64,000 nucleotides of DNA from Herbiconiux sp. L3-i23 (GTDB lineage: Bacteria; Actinomycetota; Actinomycetes; Actinomycetales; Microbacteriaceae). Positions 31,292-38,462 of the stretch are shown piece after piece (positions within the stretch are counted from its first letter, which is position 1; each line of letters starts with the position of its first letter). Made by a program: the position numbers and the translations under genes. The notes beneath the pieces are model-generated. The model was given only the letters and a program-made list of their open reading frames with translations. It was not told where the DNA came from and ran no database searches. The DNA lies in assembly GCF_023734115.1 (NCBI RefSeq), contig NZ_AP025737.1, positions 806,001 to 870,000 on the forward strand, written 5' to 3'.

Positions 31292-32170
31292 ATGATCCGT
31301 CTGCAGCTCGATCAACTCGCGACGCTCGTCGCGCTCGTCGATGAGGGCACCTTCGACAAGGCTGCCCGGCGGCTGGGTGTGACGCCCTCGGCCGTGTCGC
31401 AGCGGGTGAAGGCGATGGAGTCGCAGCTCGGCCAGATCGTGCTCGACCGCACCACCCCGGTGTCGACCACTCCTGCCGGCGCGACTCTGCTCACCTACGC
31501 GCGCCGATTCGCGCTGCTCGCCGCGGACGCCGAGCGGGCCATCGGCGAGATCGGAGCGTCGCCGACGCTGGCGGTCGCCGTGAACGCCGACTCCCTCGCC
31601 ACCTGGTTCGTCGACGCCCTGGCCGAGGCGGAGCGCCGAGTGCCCGTCGCATTCGAGATCCATCGCGACGACCAGGACCACACGGCGGAGATGCTCCGCA
31701 GCGGTATCGTCGCCGCCGCCGTCACGTCGTCGAAGGCGGCCGTGCAGGGGTGCACCTCCACGAGGTTGGGTGTCGTCCGGTATCTCGCGGTGTGCTCGCC
31801 GCGGTTCGCCGAGCGCCACTTCACGGGCGCCCCGACCAGGTCATCGCTCGCGGGCGCACCCGTCGTGCTGTTCGACCGGAAGGACGAGCTGCAGGACCGG
31901 TTCCACGCCGAGACGCAGGGCGCCGGCCGTCGTCATTACATCCCCAGTTCCGTCGAGTTCGCGACCGCGATCCGGCTCGGGCTCGGGTGGGGCGTCCTGC
32001 CCGAGCAGCAGTGCTCCGAGCTTCTGAAGTCGGGAGAACTCGTCTCGGTGGCCGGGGGAGACCCCGTCGATGTCGAGCTGTACTGGCAGGCGTGGAACCT
32101 GAAATCGGCGACGCTCGACGCGGTCACGGAGGCGGTCGTGCGCACGGCTCGCGGGGCGCTGCGCCGGTAG
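31292..32170 (+). CDS. lysG: LysR-family regulator of the LysG/ArgP group
   Basis: A 292-residue LysR-type regulator with an N-terminal winged helix (LDQLATLVALVDEGTFDKAA, then TPSAVSQRVKAMESQLGQ) and a C-terminal effector domain. It is divergent from the LysE/ArgO exporter across 69 bp and so probably activates it in response to lysine or arginine. I start at ATG 31292, giving MIRLQLDQLA. A TTG two codons earlier is also in frame. TAAGAT at 31280-31285 may be a -10 element, which would make the transcript leaderless. Confidence 0.93.
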   Translation: MIRLQLDQLATLVALVDEGTFDKAARRLGVTPSAVSQRVKAMESQLGQIVLDRTTPVSTTPAGATLLTYARRFALLAADAERAIGEIGASPTLAVAVNADSLATWFVDALAEAERRVPVAFEIHRDDQDHTAEMLRSGIVAAAVTSSKAAVQGCTSTRLGVVRYLAVCSPRFAERHFTGAPTRSSLAGAPVVLFDRKDELQDRFHAETQGAGRRHYIPSSVEFATAIRLGLGWGVLPEQQCSELLKSGELVSVAGGDPVDVELYWQAWNLKSATLDAVTEAVVRTARGALRR

Positions 32171-32209
32171 CGGCGGACCCGACTCCGCCGGTCCGTCTAC
32201 GCTTGTCCG

Positions 32210-32953
32210 GTGCTGCTGCTCCTCCCGCCGTCCGAGACCAAACGCGACGGCGGAGACGGCGCCCCGCTCGACGTCGCGGGTCTCGCGCATCCCCGGCTCG
32301 CGAGCCGTCGCCGTGCGGTGGTGAGCGCGGTGAAGAAGCTCGCCCGCACACCCGATGAGATGGCCGCCGCGCTGAAGCTCGGCCCCACGCAGCGCGCGGA
32401 GATCGCGCGGAACGCGGCTGTCGCGTCGTCGCCGACCATGCCCGCCATCGACCGGTACACGGGGGTGCTCTACGACGGGCTCGACTCCTTGACCCTGTCC
32501 CATGCGGCGAGGATGCGCGCGGCCGACGTGGTGCGCATCCAGTCGGCTTTGCTCGGCCCGGTCGGCGGGCTCGACCCGATCCCGGCCTACCGTCTCTCGC
32601 ACGACTCCCGGTTGCCGGGCCTGCCGCTCAAGGCGCACTGGGCGACGGCGGTCGGCGCCGAGCTTGCGAAGCAGCCTGGGCTGATCCTCGATCTGCGATC
32701 GGAAGGGTATGCGGTGCTCGGACCCGCACCGCGCCGCGAGGGCTCGTACTACCTCAGGGTGCTCACCCGCGGCGATGACGGCGAGACTCGTGCGCTGAAT
32801 CATTTCAACAAGAAGGCGAAGGGGCAGTTCACGCGAGCGCTGCTCACCGCGCCGGAGGTGCCGGTCGACGCGGAGTCCCTCATCGAGATCGCCCGCGCCG
32901 CCGGCTTCGAGCTCCGCCACGGCGCCCCGGGCGAACTCGCCCTGATCGTCTGA
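32210..32953 (+). CDS. yaaA: YaaA-family peroxide stress protein
   Basis: A 247-residue DUF328/UPF0246 protein. Family marks are the start LLLLPPSETKRDGG, the central RYTGVLYDGLD, AYRLSHDSRLPG and the C-terminal DLRSEGYA ... LRVLTRG ... HFNKKAKGQF. In E. coli YaaA lowers free iron and protects DNA during peroxide stress. It starts at GTG 32210; TACGCT at 32198-32203 may be a -10 of a leaderless transcript. A large block of intergenic repeats follows. Confidence 0.92.
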   Translation: MLLLLPPSETKRDGGDGAPLDVAGLAHPRLASRRRAVVSAVKKLARTPDEMAAALKLGPTQRAEIARNAAVASSPTMPAIDRYTGVLYDGLDSLTLSHAARMRAADVVRIQSALLGPVGGLDPIPAYRLSHDSRLPGLPLKAHWATAVGAELAKQPGLILDLRSEGYAVLGPAPRREGSYYLRVLTRGDDGETRALNHFNKKAKGQFTRALLTAPEVPVDAESLIEIARAAGFELRHGAPGELALIV

Positions 32954-32971
32954 GGCGTGAGGCGAGCGCCT

Positions 32972-33011
32972 TGGTCGCTGAGCAGGCCCGCCAGGGCCGT
33001 CGCGATGCGAG
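32972..33011 (+). repeat. Truncated left half of the ~125-bp intergenic element
   Basis: This stretch matches the left arm shared by the four fuller copies downstream (TGGTCGCTGAG, then CCCGCCAGGGCCGTCGCGAT). It lacks the right half and runs directly into a different palindrome at 33015. Confidence 0.75.
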
Positions 33012-33014
33012 GGT

Positions 33015-33087
33015 CGCTCGTTGAGCCCAGCGATACGGAGGCGCGGGTGCCGACGAGTGCCCTTCGTATCGCTTCGCTCAACGAGCG
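33015..33087. repeat. Palindromic repeat with CGCTCGTTGAG / CTCAACGAGCG arms
   Basis: Left arm 33015-33041 and right arm 33061-33087 are largely complementary. Both carry a GCGATACG(G/A)AGG / CCTTCGTATCGC core, with a 19-nt centre between. A decayed second copy lies at 33498-33556. Confidence 0.8.
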
Positions 33088-33095
33088 GGGCATTC

Positions 33096-33222
33096 CTGGT
33101 CGCTGAGGAGGCCCGCCAGGGCCGTCGCGATGCGACGGAAGTTGCACTGGGGTCCAGGGCATCGGCCGATTGCCGAGTCGTGTCATTTCGCGACGGCCGC
33201 GGGCGGCCTCCTCAATGACCAG
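33096..33222. repeat. ~125-bp intergenic element, copy 1
   Basis: Imperfect inverted repeat. The left arm starts CTGGTCGCTGAGGAGGCC and continues to GGGCCGTCGCGATGCGAC. The right arm starts GTGTCATTTCGCGACGGCC and ends GGCCTCCTCAATGACCAG. A variable centre of about 40 bp lies between them. At 127 bp this is the fullest copy. Confidence 0.85.
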
Positions 33223-33231
33223 AGGGGGTTC

Positions 33232-33344
33232 CTGGTCGCCAGGGCCGTCGCGATGCGACGGGAGTTGCGCCTGGGTCGGGGCTTCGGCGGACTGCCGAGT
33301 CGTGTCATTTCGCGACGGCCGCGGGCGGCCTCCTCAATGAGCAG
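33232..33344. repeat. ~125-bp intergenic element, copy 2 (13-bp deletion in left arm)
   Basis: Same element as copy 1, but the left arm reads CTGGTCGCCAGGGCC. The 13 bases between two CGC triplets of the full form are missing, as expected from slippage or recombination at a short direct repeat. The right arm ends CAATGAGCAG, with one change from the other copies. Confidence 0.85.
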
Positions 33345-33361
33345 ATCAAGGCGAGGTGATC

Positions 33362-33486
33362 CTGGTCGCTGGGGAGGCCCGCCAGGGCCGTCGCGAAGCG
33401 AGGAGAGTTGCACTGGCTCGGGGCTTCGGCCGCTTGCTGAGTCGTGTCATTTCGCGACGGCCGTGGACGGCCTCCTCAATGACCAG
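33362..33486. repeat. ~125-bp intergenic element, copy 3
   Basis: Full-length form (125 bp) with left arm CTGGTCGCTGGGGAGGCCCG and right arm ending CCTCCTCAATGACCAG. Its central segment contains GTTGCACTGG, as in copy 1. Confidence 0.85.
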
Positions 33487-33497
33487 AGGGAGCCGAT

Positions 33498-33556
33498 CGT
33501 TGAGTCAAGCGATACGAAGGCTCGGGTGGTGAGGTTCGCCCCTCGTATCGCTGCGC
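33498..33556. repeat. Second, decayed copy of the GTATCG palindrome
   Basis: Left arm CGTTGAGTCAAGCGATACGA at 33498-33517 pairs with CTCGTATCGCTG near 33541-33552. The outer part of the right arm is replaced by a GC-rich run. Confidence 0.6.
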
Positions 33557-33577
33557 GGGGCGGGCGGGCCGGTTGAT

Positions 33578-33703
33578 CTGGTCGCTGAGGAGGCCCGCCA
33601 GGGCCGTCGCGATGCGACAGGAGTTGCATTGCGGCCGGAGCGTCGGCGCAGTGCCGAGTCGTGTCATTTCGCGACGGCCGTGAACGGCCTCCTCAATGAC
33701 CAG
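33578..33703. repeat. ~125-bp intergenic element, copy 4, reaching into the tag gene
   Basis: Full-length form (126 bp). Its right end, CCTCAATGACCAG at 33691-33703, overlaps the last codons and stop codon of the minus-strand tag gene. The complement of this end contains the CAT-TGA that closes that reading frame. Confidence 0.85.
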
Positions 33704-34325
33704 GGCTGGTGGCGCGCCAGCAGCCTGCGAGGTGGTCGTCGACGAGGCCGCCCGACTGCATCATCGCGTACACCGTCGTCGGGCCGACGAAGCGGAACCC
33801 CTGCTTCTTCAGCGCCTTGCTCAACGCTGTCGACTCGGCCGTCACCGCGGGGAGGTCGCCGAGCTCGCGCGGGCGCTCCGACTTCGGACGCGGAGGAGGA
33901 GCGAAGCCCCACACGAGGTCGTCGAGTGCACCCTCGCCCCGCTCCTCCTGAAGGGCGAGCAGGGCGGCGGCGTTCGAGATGGTCGCCTCGATCTTGGCGC
34001 GGTTGCGGATGATGCCGGTGTCGCCCATCAGCCGCTCGATGTCATCGGGACCGAAACGGGCGACGACGGCCGGATCGAAGTCGGCGAACGCCGCGCGGAA
34101 CCCCGGTCGGCGGCGGAGGATGGTGATCCACGACAGCCCGGCCTGGAAGCCTTCGAGGGCGAGCTTCTCGAACAGGGCGCGGTCGCCATGCAACGGCACA
34201 CCCCACTCCTCGTCGTGGTAGCGGAGGTATTCGGGGTCGCGGCCGACCCATCCGCAGCGGGCGCGGCCGTCGGGGCCGTCGATGGTGGTCACATGGGGCA
34301 GGGTACGCGAGGCGAGAGCGATCAT
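33693..34325 (-). CDS. tag: DNA-3-methyladenine glycosylase I
   Basis: A 210-residue base-excision enzyme that removes 3-methyladenine. The family start ARCGWVGRDPEYLRYHDEEW contains the zinc-binding Cys. GFQAGLSWITILRRRPGFR and the C-terminal Lys-Gln-Gly-Phe-Arg-Phe-Val-Gly-Pro motif are also present, with zinc-ligand His and Cys near the end (DHLAGCW). The ATG at 34325 gives MIALASRTLP; a GTG about 11 codons downstream is a possible alternative. The reading frame ends inside repeat copy 4 (stop TGA at 33695-33693), so the last two residues before the stop (Gly-His) and the stop codon come from the repeat. Confidence 0.93.
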   Translation of the reverse strand: MIALASRTLPHVTTIDGPDGRARCGWVGRDPEYLRYHDEEWGVPLHGDRALFEKLALEGFQAGLSWITILRRRPGFRAAFADFDPAVVARFGPDDIERLMGDTGIIRNRAKIEATISNAAALLALQEERGEGALDDLVWGFAPPPRPKSERPRELGDLPAVTAESTALSKALKKQGFRFVGPTTVYAMMQSGGLVDDHLAGCWRATSPGH

Positions 34326-34436
34326 GCGCCGAACCGTAACGACGCTCCCGCGGCCGCCGAGCCGACGCCGGCCGGGATGTGAGCCCGCCCCGCGGTGACG
34401 GCGCGGGGGAGGAACTGACGGAGTCCGTGGGGGACG

Positions 34437-34988
34437 CTACGTGTTGAGGATGGCGAGACCGAGGTTCAGAGTGCTGGCGAAGAGGATCCACGCCAGATAG
34501 GGCATGAGCAGAACGGCGGCGGGCCGGCTGACGTACCAGAACGCGACGATCGTCGCGGTGACGCAGATGTCGAGGAGCACGATGACCGCGAGGCCGATCC
34601 ACAGGGCCGCGGAGCCGATGATCTCGTATCCGCCGAAGAAGACGGGCGTCCAGACCGAGTTGAGGAACAGTTGCCCGATGTAGAGCGCGAGGGCAGGGCC
34701 GACGTAGAAGAAGTGGCGGCGGCGCCACACCAACCATGCCGAGACCGCCATGGCGGCGTAGAGCAGAGTCCAGACCGGGCCGAACAGCCAGTTCGGCGGC
34801 GACCACGGCACCTTGACGGCGTCGGCGTACCAGCCGTCGATCGTCGAGATCGTCGTCACGGTACCGAAGAAGGCCACGGCGGCGGAGATGAGCAGGAACA
34901 GCGCGAGCACCAGGATCGAGCCGAGATCGAGCCTGCGGGGCGGGGGCGAGAACAGTGTCGCCCCGGGGGCGGTGGTGCTGTAGCTCAT
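34437..34988 (-). CDS. tspO: TspO/MBR-family membrane protein
   Basis: A 183-residue protein with five predicted membrane spans, the family architecture. The signature PWSPPNWLFGPVWTLLYAAM holds the conserved Trp and Pro residues, and the segment FLNSVWTPVFF is also typical. TspO proteins bind porphyrins and are tied to tetrapyrrole or stress control. The ATG at 34988 gives MSYSTTAPGA. The open frame runs on upstream to 35393, but that is shadow of the oxidoreductase gene. Confidence 0.93.
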   Translation of the reverse strand: MSYSTTAPGATLFSPPPRRLDLGSILVLALFLLISAAVAFFGTVTTISTIDGWYADAVKVPWSPPNWLFGPVWTLLYAAMAVSAWLVWRRRHFFYVGPALALYIGQLFLNSVWTPVFFGGYEIIGSAALWIGLAVIVLLDICVTATIVAFWYVSRPAAVLLMPYLAWILFASTLNLGLAILNT

Positions 34989-35061
34989 CGCTGACTCCCT
35001 CACGGGAGTATGAGTCCCGCTCATGAGCCTACGCCCATCGGCGCCCCCGTGGGGGGACGTC

Positions 35062-36468
35062 TCAGTGTCCGGTGAGTGGCCGGACGGCGGCGGCGGCGAG
35101 CGAGGGACGGCCGGTGACCCGCTCCTCCGCGTCGGCCAACGCCATCGCGCTGACCCCGAGATTCGCCCCGAGGAACCGCAGCGGTTCCGGCTCCCAGCGG
35201 CCGGAGTCGTGGCCGACCCACGGCAGCCGGGTGAGTTCGCTGCGGCGGCCTGTGACGAGATCGGCCATGGTGCGCCCGGCGAGGTTGGTGGTGGAGAGTC
35301 CGTCGCCCACGTAGCCGCCCGCGAAGCCGACGCCGGTCGAGCGGTTGAAGGAGACGGTGGCGTGCCAGTCGCGGGGGACGCCGATCGGTCCACCCCAGGT
35401 ATGCGTCACCCGGGCGTCGCGCGTGGCGGGGAGGAGTTCGCGCAGTGCCTGCCGGAGATGCTCGAACACGCGGGGCACCCGGTCGTAGTCGTCGCGGACG
35501 GCGCTCGCGTAGTGGTAGCGGGCGCCGCGGCCGCCGAACGCGATCCGGTCGTCCGCGGTGCGCTGCCCGTAGATGAGGAGATGCCGGTAATCGCCGAAGG
35601 TCTGCCCGTGCTCGATGCCGATCTCATCCCACACCGCCGCGGGCAGCGGCTCCGTCGCGATCATCAGCGAGTACAGGGGGAGCAGGCGCCGGTGGGTCTT
35701 CGGCAGCGTCGCGCTGTACGCCTCGAGGGCGAGGACGACCGCGTCGGCGTGCACGGTGCCGTGCGCCGTGGTCACCCGGTTCGCGGCGAAGTCGATCGCC
35801 GCGGTGCCCTCGTAGATCGTGGCCCCTCGCGCCTCGACCGAGCGGGCGAGCCCGCGCACGAGCTTCGCCGGCTGCAGGCGCGCGCACGACGGATCGAACA
35901 CCGCCGATCGCGCGCCGTCGGCACCGAACCGTGCCGGGTCGATCGTTACGAGCGGATCGGTGCCGAAGCGCTGCGCCTCGTCGAGCTCCGCGCGGGCGAG
36001 CCGCTCCTGCGCCGCCGACCGGGCGAAGGCGACGGTGCCGCCCTTCACGAAGTCGCAGTCGATGCCGAGCTGTTCGGCCGCCCGGCCCACCTCGTCGACC
36101 GTGTCGATCATGGCGCGCCGCATCGCCACCGCGGCGTCGACGCCGTGTCGACGCTCGAGCGCCGCGGCGCTCGCCGGGAAGAGCGCGGAGCACCACCCGC
36201 CGTTGCGGCCCGACGCGCCGAACCCTGCGATCTCCTTCTCGAGGATCGCGATCCGGATGTCGGGGTGCGCCTCGAGCAGGTAGTGCGCGGTCCACAGCCC
36301 GGTGAGGCCGCCGCCGACGATGCACACGTCGACGACGAGATCGCCGGCGAGCGGCGGACGGGGCGCGAGGTCGTCGCCCTGCTCCGCCACCTGATCGAGC
36401 CAGAGGCTCACGTCGCGGTACGGGCGGCGCGGGGCCTGCGCCCCCGTCGCGGTCAGAGCTTCGTCCAC
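35062..36468 (-). CDS. FAD-dependent oxidoreductase, gamma-glutamylputrescine oxidase-like (PuuB type)
   Basis: A 468-residue DAO-family flavoenzyme. The FAD-binding Rossmann motif is VDVCIVGGGLTGLWTAHYL (about residues 47-65), followed by ILEKEIAGFGASGRNGGW, which is typical of PuuB/OrdL. The C-terminal FAD segment is FAGGYVGDGLSTTNLAG. In E. coli, PuuB oxidises gamma-glutamylputrescine, but here it is coupled to a putrescine-type aminotransferase and no PuuA is in the window. A direct amine substrate is therefore possible. The start ATG at 36468 lies inside the end of the upstream aminotransferase (16-bp overlap), which indicates an operon. Confidence 0.88.
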   Translation of the reverse strand: MDEALTATGAQAPRRPYRDVSLWLDQVAEQGDDLAPRPPLAGDLVVDVCIVGGGLTGLWTAHYLLEAHPDIRIAILEKEIAGFGASGRNGGWCSALFPASAAALERRHGVDAAVAMRRAMIDTVDEVGRAAEQLGIDCDFVKGGTVAFARSAAQERLARAELDEAQRFGTDPLVTIDPARFGADGARSAVFDPSCARLQPAKLVRGLARSVEARGATIYEGTAAIDFAANRVTTAHGTVHADAVVLALEAYSATLPKTHRRLLPLYSLMIATEPLPAAVWDEIGIEHGQTFGDYRHLLIYGQRTADDRIAFGGRGARYHYASAVRDDYDRVPRVFEHLRQALRELLPATRDARVTHTWGGPIGVPRDWHATVSFNRSTGVGFAGGYVGDGLSTTNLAGRTMADLVTGRRSELTRLPWVGHDSGRWEPEPLRFLGANLGVSAMALADAEERVTGRPSLAAAAVRPLTGH

Positions 36469-37859
36469 GCTTCCGAGAGCACCCCGCGCAGGATCTGCTC
36501 GATCTCGTCGAATTCGGGTTCGCCGATCGTCAGCGGCGGCGCGAGCTGGACGACGGGGTCGCCGCGGTCGTCCGCGCGGCAGTAGAGCCCCGCCTCGAAC
36601 AGCGCCTTCGAGAGGAATCCGCGCAGCAGCCGCTCGGACTCGGCCTCGTCGAAAGTCTCCTTCGTCGCCTTGTCCTTCACGAGCTCGATGCCGTAGAAGT
36701 AACCGTCGCCGCGCACATCGCCGACGATCGGCAGGTCGCGCAGCTTCTCGAGCGTCTTCTTGAAGATCGGACCCTTCTCGCGCACCCGCTCGTTGAGCCC
36801 CTCCTCCTCGAAGATGGTGAGGTTCTCGAGCGCGACGGCCGCCGAGACGGGGTGACCGCCGAACGTGTAGCCGTGATAGAACGCGATGTCGCCGTGCCGG
36901 AAGGGCTCGTAGATACGGTCGCTCACGATGGTCGCGCCGATGGGGGAGTAGCCACTCGTCATCGCCTTCGCGCAGGTGATCATGTCGGGCTCGTAGCCGT
37001 AGGTGTCGCAGGCGAACCAGTTGCCGATGCGACCGAACGCGCAGATCACCTCGTCGGAGACGAGGAGCACGTCGTACTGGTCGCAGATCTCGCGGACCCG
37101 CTGGAAGTAGCCCTTCGGCGGCGGGAAGCAGCCGCCCGAGTTCTGCACCGGCTCGAGGAAGACCGCGGCGACCGTCTCGGGGCCCTCCATCAGGATCATC
37201 TCCTCGATGCGGTTCGCCGCCCAGAGCCCGAACTCCTCCTCGGTCTGCCCTGCCGGTGCGCCCATCTCCTCGGCGCGGTAGAAGTTCGTGTTCGGCACGC
37301 GGAAGCCGCCCGGGGTGACGGGCTCGAACATCTGCTTCATCGCCGGGATACCCGTGATCGCGAGCGCACCCTGCGGGGTGCCGTGGTAGGCGATGTAGCG
37401 GGAGATCACCTTGTGCTTGGTGGGCCGACCCTGCAGCTTCCAGTAGTACTTGGCGAGCTTGAACGCCGTCTCGACCGCTTCGCCGCCGCCGGTGGAGAAG
37501 AACACGCGGTTGAGGTCGCCGGGCGCCATGTCGGCGAGGCGGTCGGCCAGCTCGATGGCCGCCGGGTGCGCGTACGACCAGATGGGGAAGAACGCGAGCT
37601 GCTCGGCCTGCTTCGCGGCGACCTCGGCGAGGCGGCGACGGCCGTGCCCTGCATTGACCACGAAGAGCCCGGAGAGGCCGTCGAAGTAGCTCTTGCCCTT
37701 CGAGTCCCAGATGGTGTGGCCTTCGCCCTTGACGATGACGGGAACGCCGGATTCCTCGAGCGTCGACTGGCGCGAGAAGTGCATCCAGAGGTGATCCTTG
37801 GCCTTCTGCTGCAGGTCGGTCTCGGACCCGGTCGTGACGTTCTGTTCTGTCGTGGTCAT
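36453..37859 (-). CDS. Class III aminotransferase, putrescine-pyruvate (SpuC) type
   Basis: A 468-residue fold-type-I PLP enzyme. The PLP lysine is Lys298 in CAKAMTSGYSPIGA, and the cofactor Asp lies in LLVSDEVICAFGR. The glycine-rich STGGGEAVETAFKLAK binds phosphate, and the N-terminal part contains DSKGKSYFDGLSGLFVVNAGHG. These stretches fit the omega-amine aminotransferases acting on putrescine, GABA or beta-alanine, with putrescine favoured by the neighbours. The ATG at 37859 overlaps the Lrp gene stop by four bases; the much longer open frame upstream is shadow of the aldehyde dehydrogenase gene. The product, 4-aminobutyraldehyde, would feed the divergent dehydrogenase. Confidence 0.9.
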   Translation of the reverse strand: MTTTEQNVTTGSETDLQQKAKDHLWMHFSRQSTLEESGVPVIVKGEGHTIWDSKGKSYFDGLSGLFVVNAGHGRRRLAEVAAKQAEQLAFFPIWSYAHPAAIELADRLADMAPGDLNRVFFSTGGGEAVETAFKLAKYYWKLQGRPTKHKVISRYIAYHGTPQGALAITGIPAMKQMFEPVTPGGFRVPNTNFYRAEEMGAPAGQTEEEFGLWAANRIEEMILMEGPETVAAVFLEPVQNSGGCFPPPKGYFQRVREICDQYDVLLVSDEVICAFGRIGNWFACDTYGYEPDMITCAKAMTSGYSPIGATIVSDRIYEPFRHGDIAFYHGYTFGGHPVSAAVALENLTIFEEEGLNERVREKGPIFKKTLEKLRDLPIVGDVRGDGYFYGIELVKDKATKETFDEAESERLLRGFLSKALFEAGLYCRADDRGDPVVQLAPPLTIGEPEFDEIEQILRGVLSEAWTKL

Positions 37860-38338
37860 CGTGTTCCCCAGTTGTAGAGCTGCTTGTGCAGCTTGAGATA
37901 GACGAAGGTCTCGGTCGAGGTGACGCCCTCGAGCGTGCGGATGCGGGAGTTCAGCAGGGTGATGAGGTCGTCGTCGTTCTCGCACACGACCTCGGCGAGG
38001 ATGTCGAAGTTGCCCGCGGTGAGGACGACGTAGTCGACCTCGGACAGGGCGGCGATCTGGTCGGCGATCACCCGGGTGTCTCCGCTGACCCTGATGCCGA
38101 CCATCGCCTGCCGGTAGAAGCCCAGCTGCATGGGGTCGGTGACGGCGACGATCTGCATGACGCCGGACTCGGTGAGCTTCTGCACCCGCTGGCGCACGGC
38201 GGCCTCGGAGAGCCCGACGGCCTTGCCGATCTCGGCGTACGAGCGGCGCCCGTCGCTCTGCAGCTGCTCGATGATGCTCTTCGAGACGGCGTCGAGGGTC
38301 ACCTGCCGCGGCGCCGCGCCGTTCCGTCCCTCTGCCAT
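37856..38338 (-). CDS. Lrp/AsnC-family transcriptional regulator
   Basis: A 160-residue regulator. The N-terminal helix-turn-helix (DGRRSYAEIGKAVGLSEAAV, then RQRVQKLTESGVM) is followed by an Lrp/AsnC ligand-binding RAM domain (VGIRVSGDTRVIADQIAALS ... TAGNFDILAEVVCEN). It is the first gene of a minus-strand operon with the aminotransferase and oxidoreductase, and it is divergent from the aldehyde dehydrogenase with 124 bp between. It therefore probably controls both transcripts in response to a polyamine, GABA or an amino acid. ATG 38338 is used; upstream sequence in the open frame is Arg-rich and not conserved-looking. Confidence 0.92.
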   Translation of the reverse strand: MAEGRNGAAPRQVTLDAVSKSIIEQLQSDGRRSYAEIGKAVGLSEAAVRQRVQKLTESGVMQIVAVTDPMQLGFYRQAMVGIRVSGDTRVIADQIAALSEVDYVVLTAGNFDILAEVVCENDDDLITLLNSRIRTLEGVTSTETFVYLKLHKQLYNWGTR

Positions 38339-38427
38339 TCCCCGATTCTGGCAGTCGCCGTCGCGCCCGGCAAGCGGATCCGCAGTTCCGACCCTCGATT
38401 GACACGGAATCCGAAGCGGATGCCCTC

Positions 38428-38455
38428 TTGTCCGTCGATCGCGGATGGGTAGGGT
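38428..38455 (+). promoter_or_regulatory. Putative promoter of the aldehyde dehydrogenase gene
   Basis: TTGTCC (38428-38433) and TAGGGT (38450-38455) are 16 bp apart. Transcription would start at or within a base or two of the ATG at 38463, giving a leaderless mRNA. No ribosome binding site is visible before that ATG. Confidence 0.4.
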
Positions 38456-38462
38456 GGTGCCC

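Larger units (their letters stand above)
32954..33692. other. Gene-free repeat block between yaaA and tag
   Basis: These 739 bp contain no convincing gene. They are almost entirely made of the two palindromic repeat families listed separately. Short open frames on both strands here translate to repeated low-complexity peptides with no known family and are not considered genes. The flanking genes converge, so the block may also act in transcription termination. Confidence 0.8.

Noticed and set aside
33021-33667. Several open frames of 60-150 codons on both strands in the repeat block
   Set aside because: They consist of the repeat sequence translated in different frames, resemble each other only because of the repeats, and have no ribosome binding sites.
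32972-33703. Possible CRISPR array
   Set aside because: The repeats are about 125 bp, palindromic over their whole length and irregularly spaced. There are no short direct repeats with unique spacers and no cas genes.
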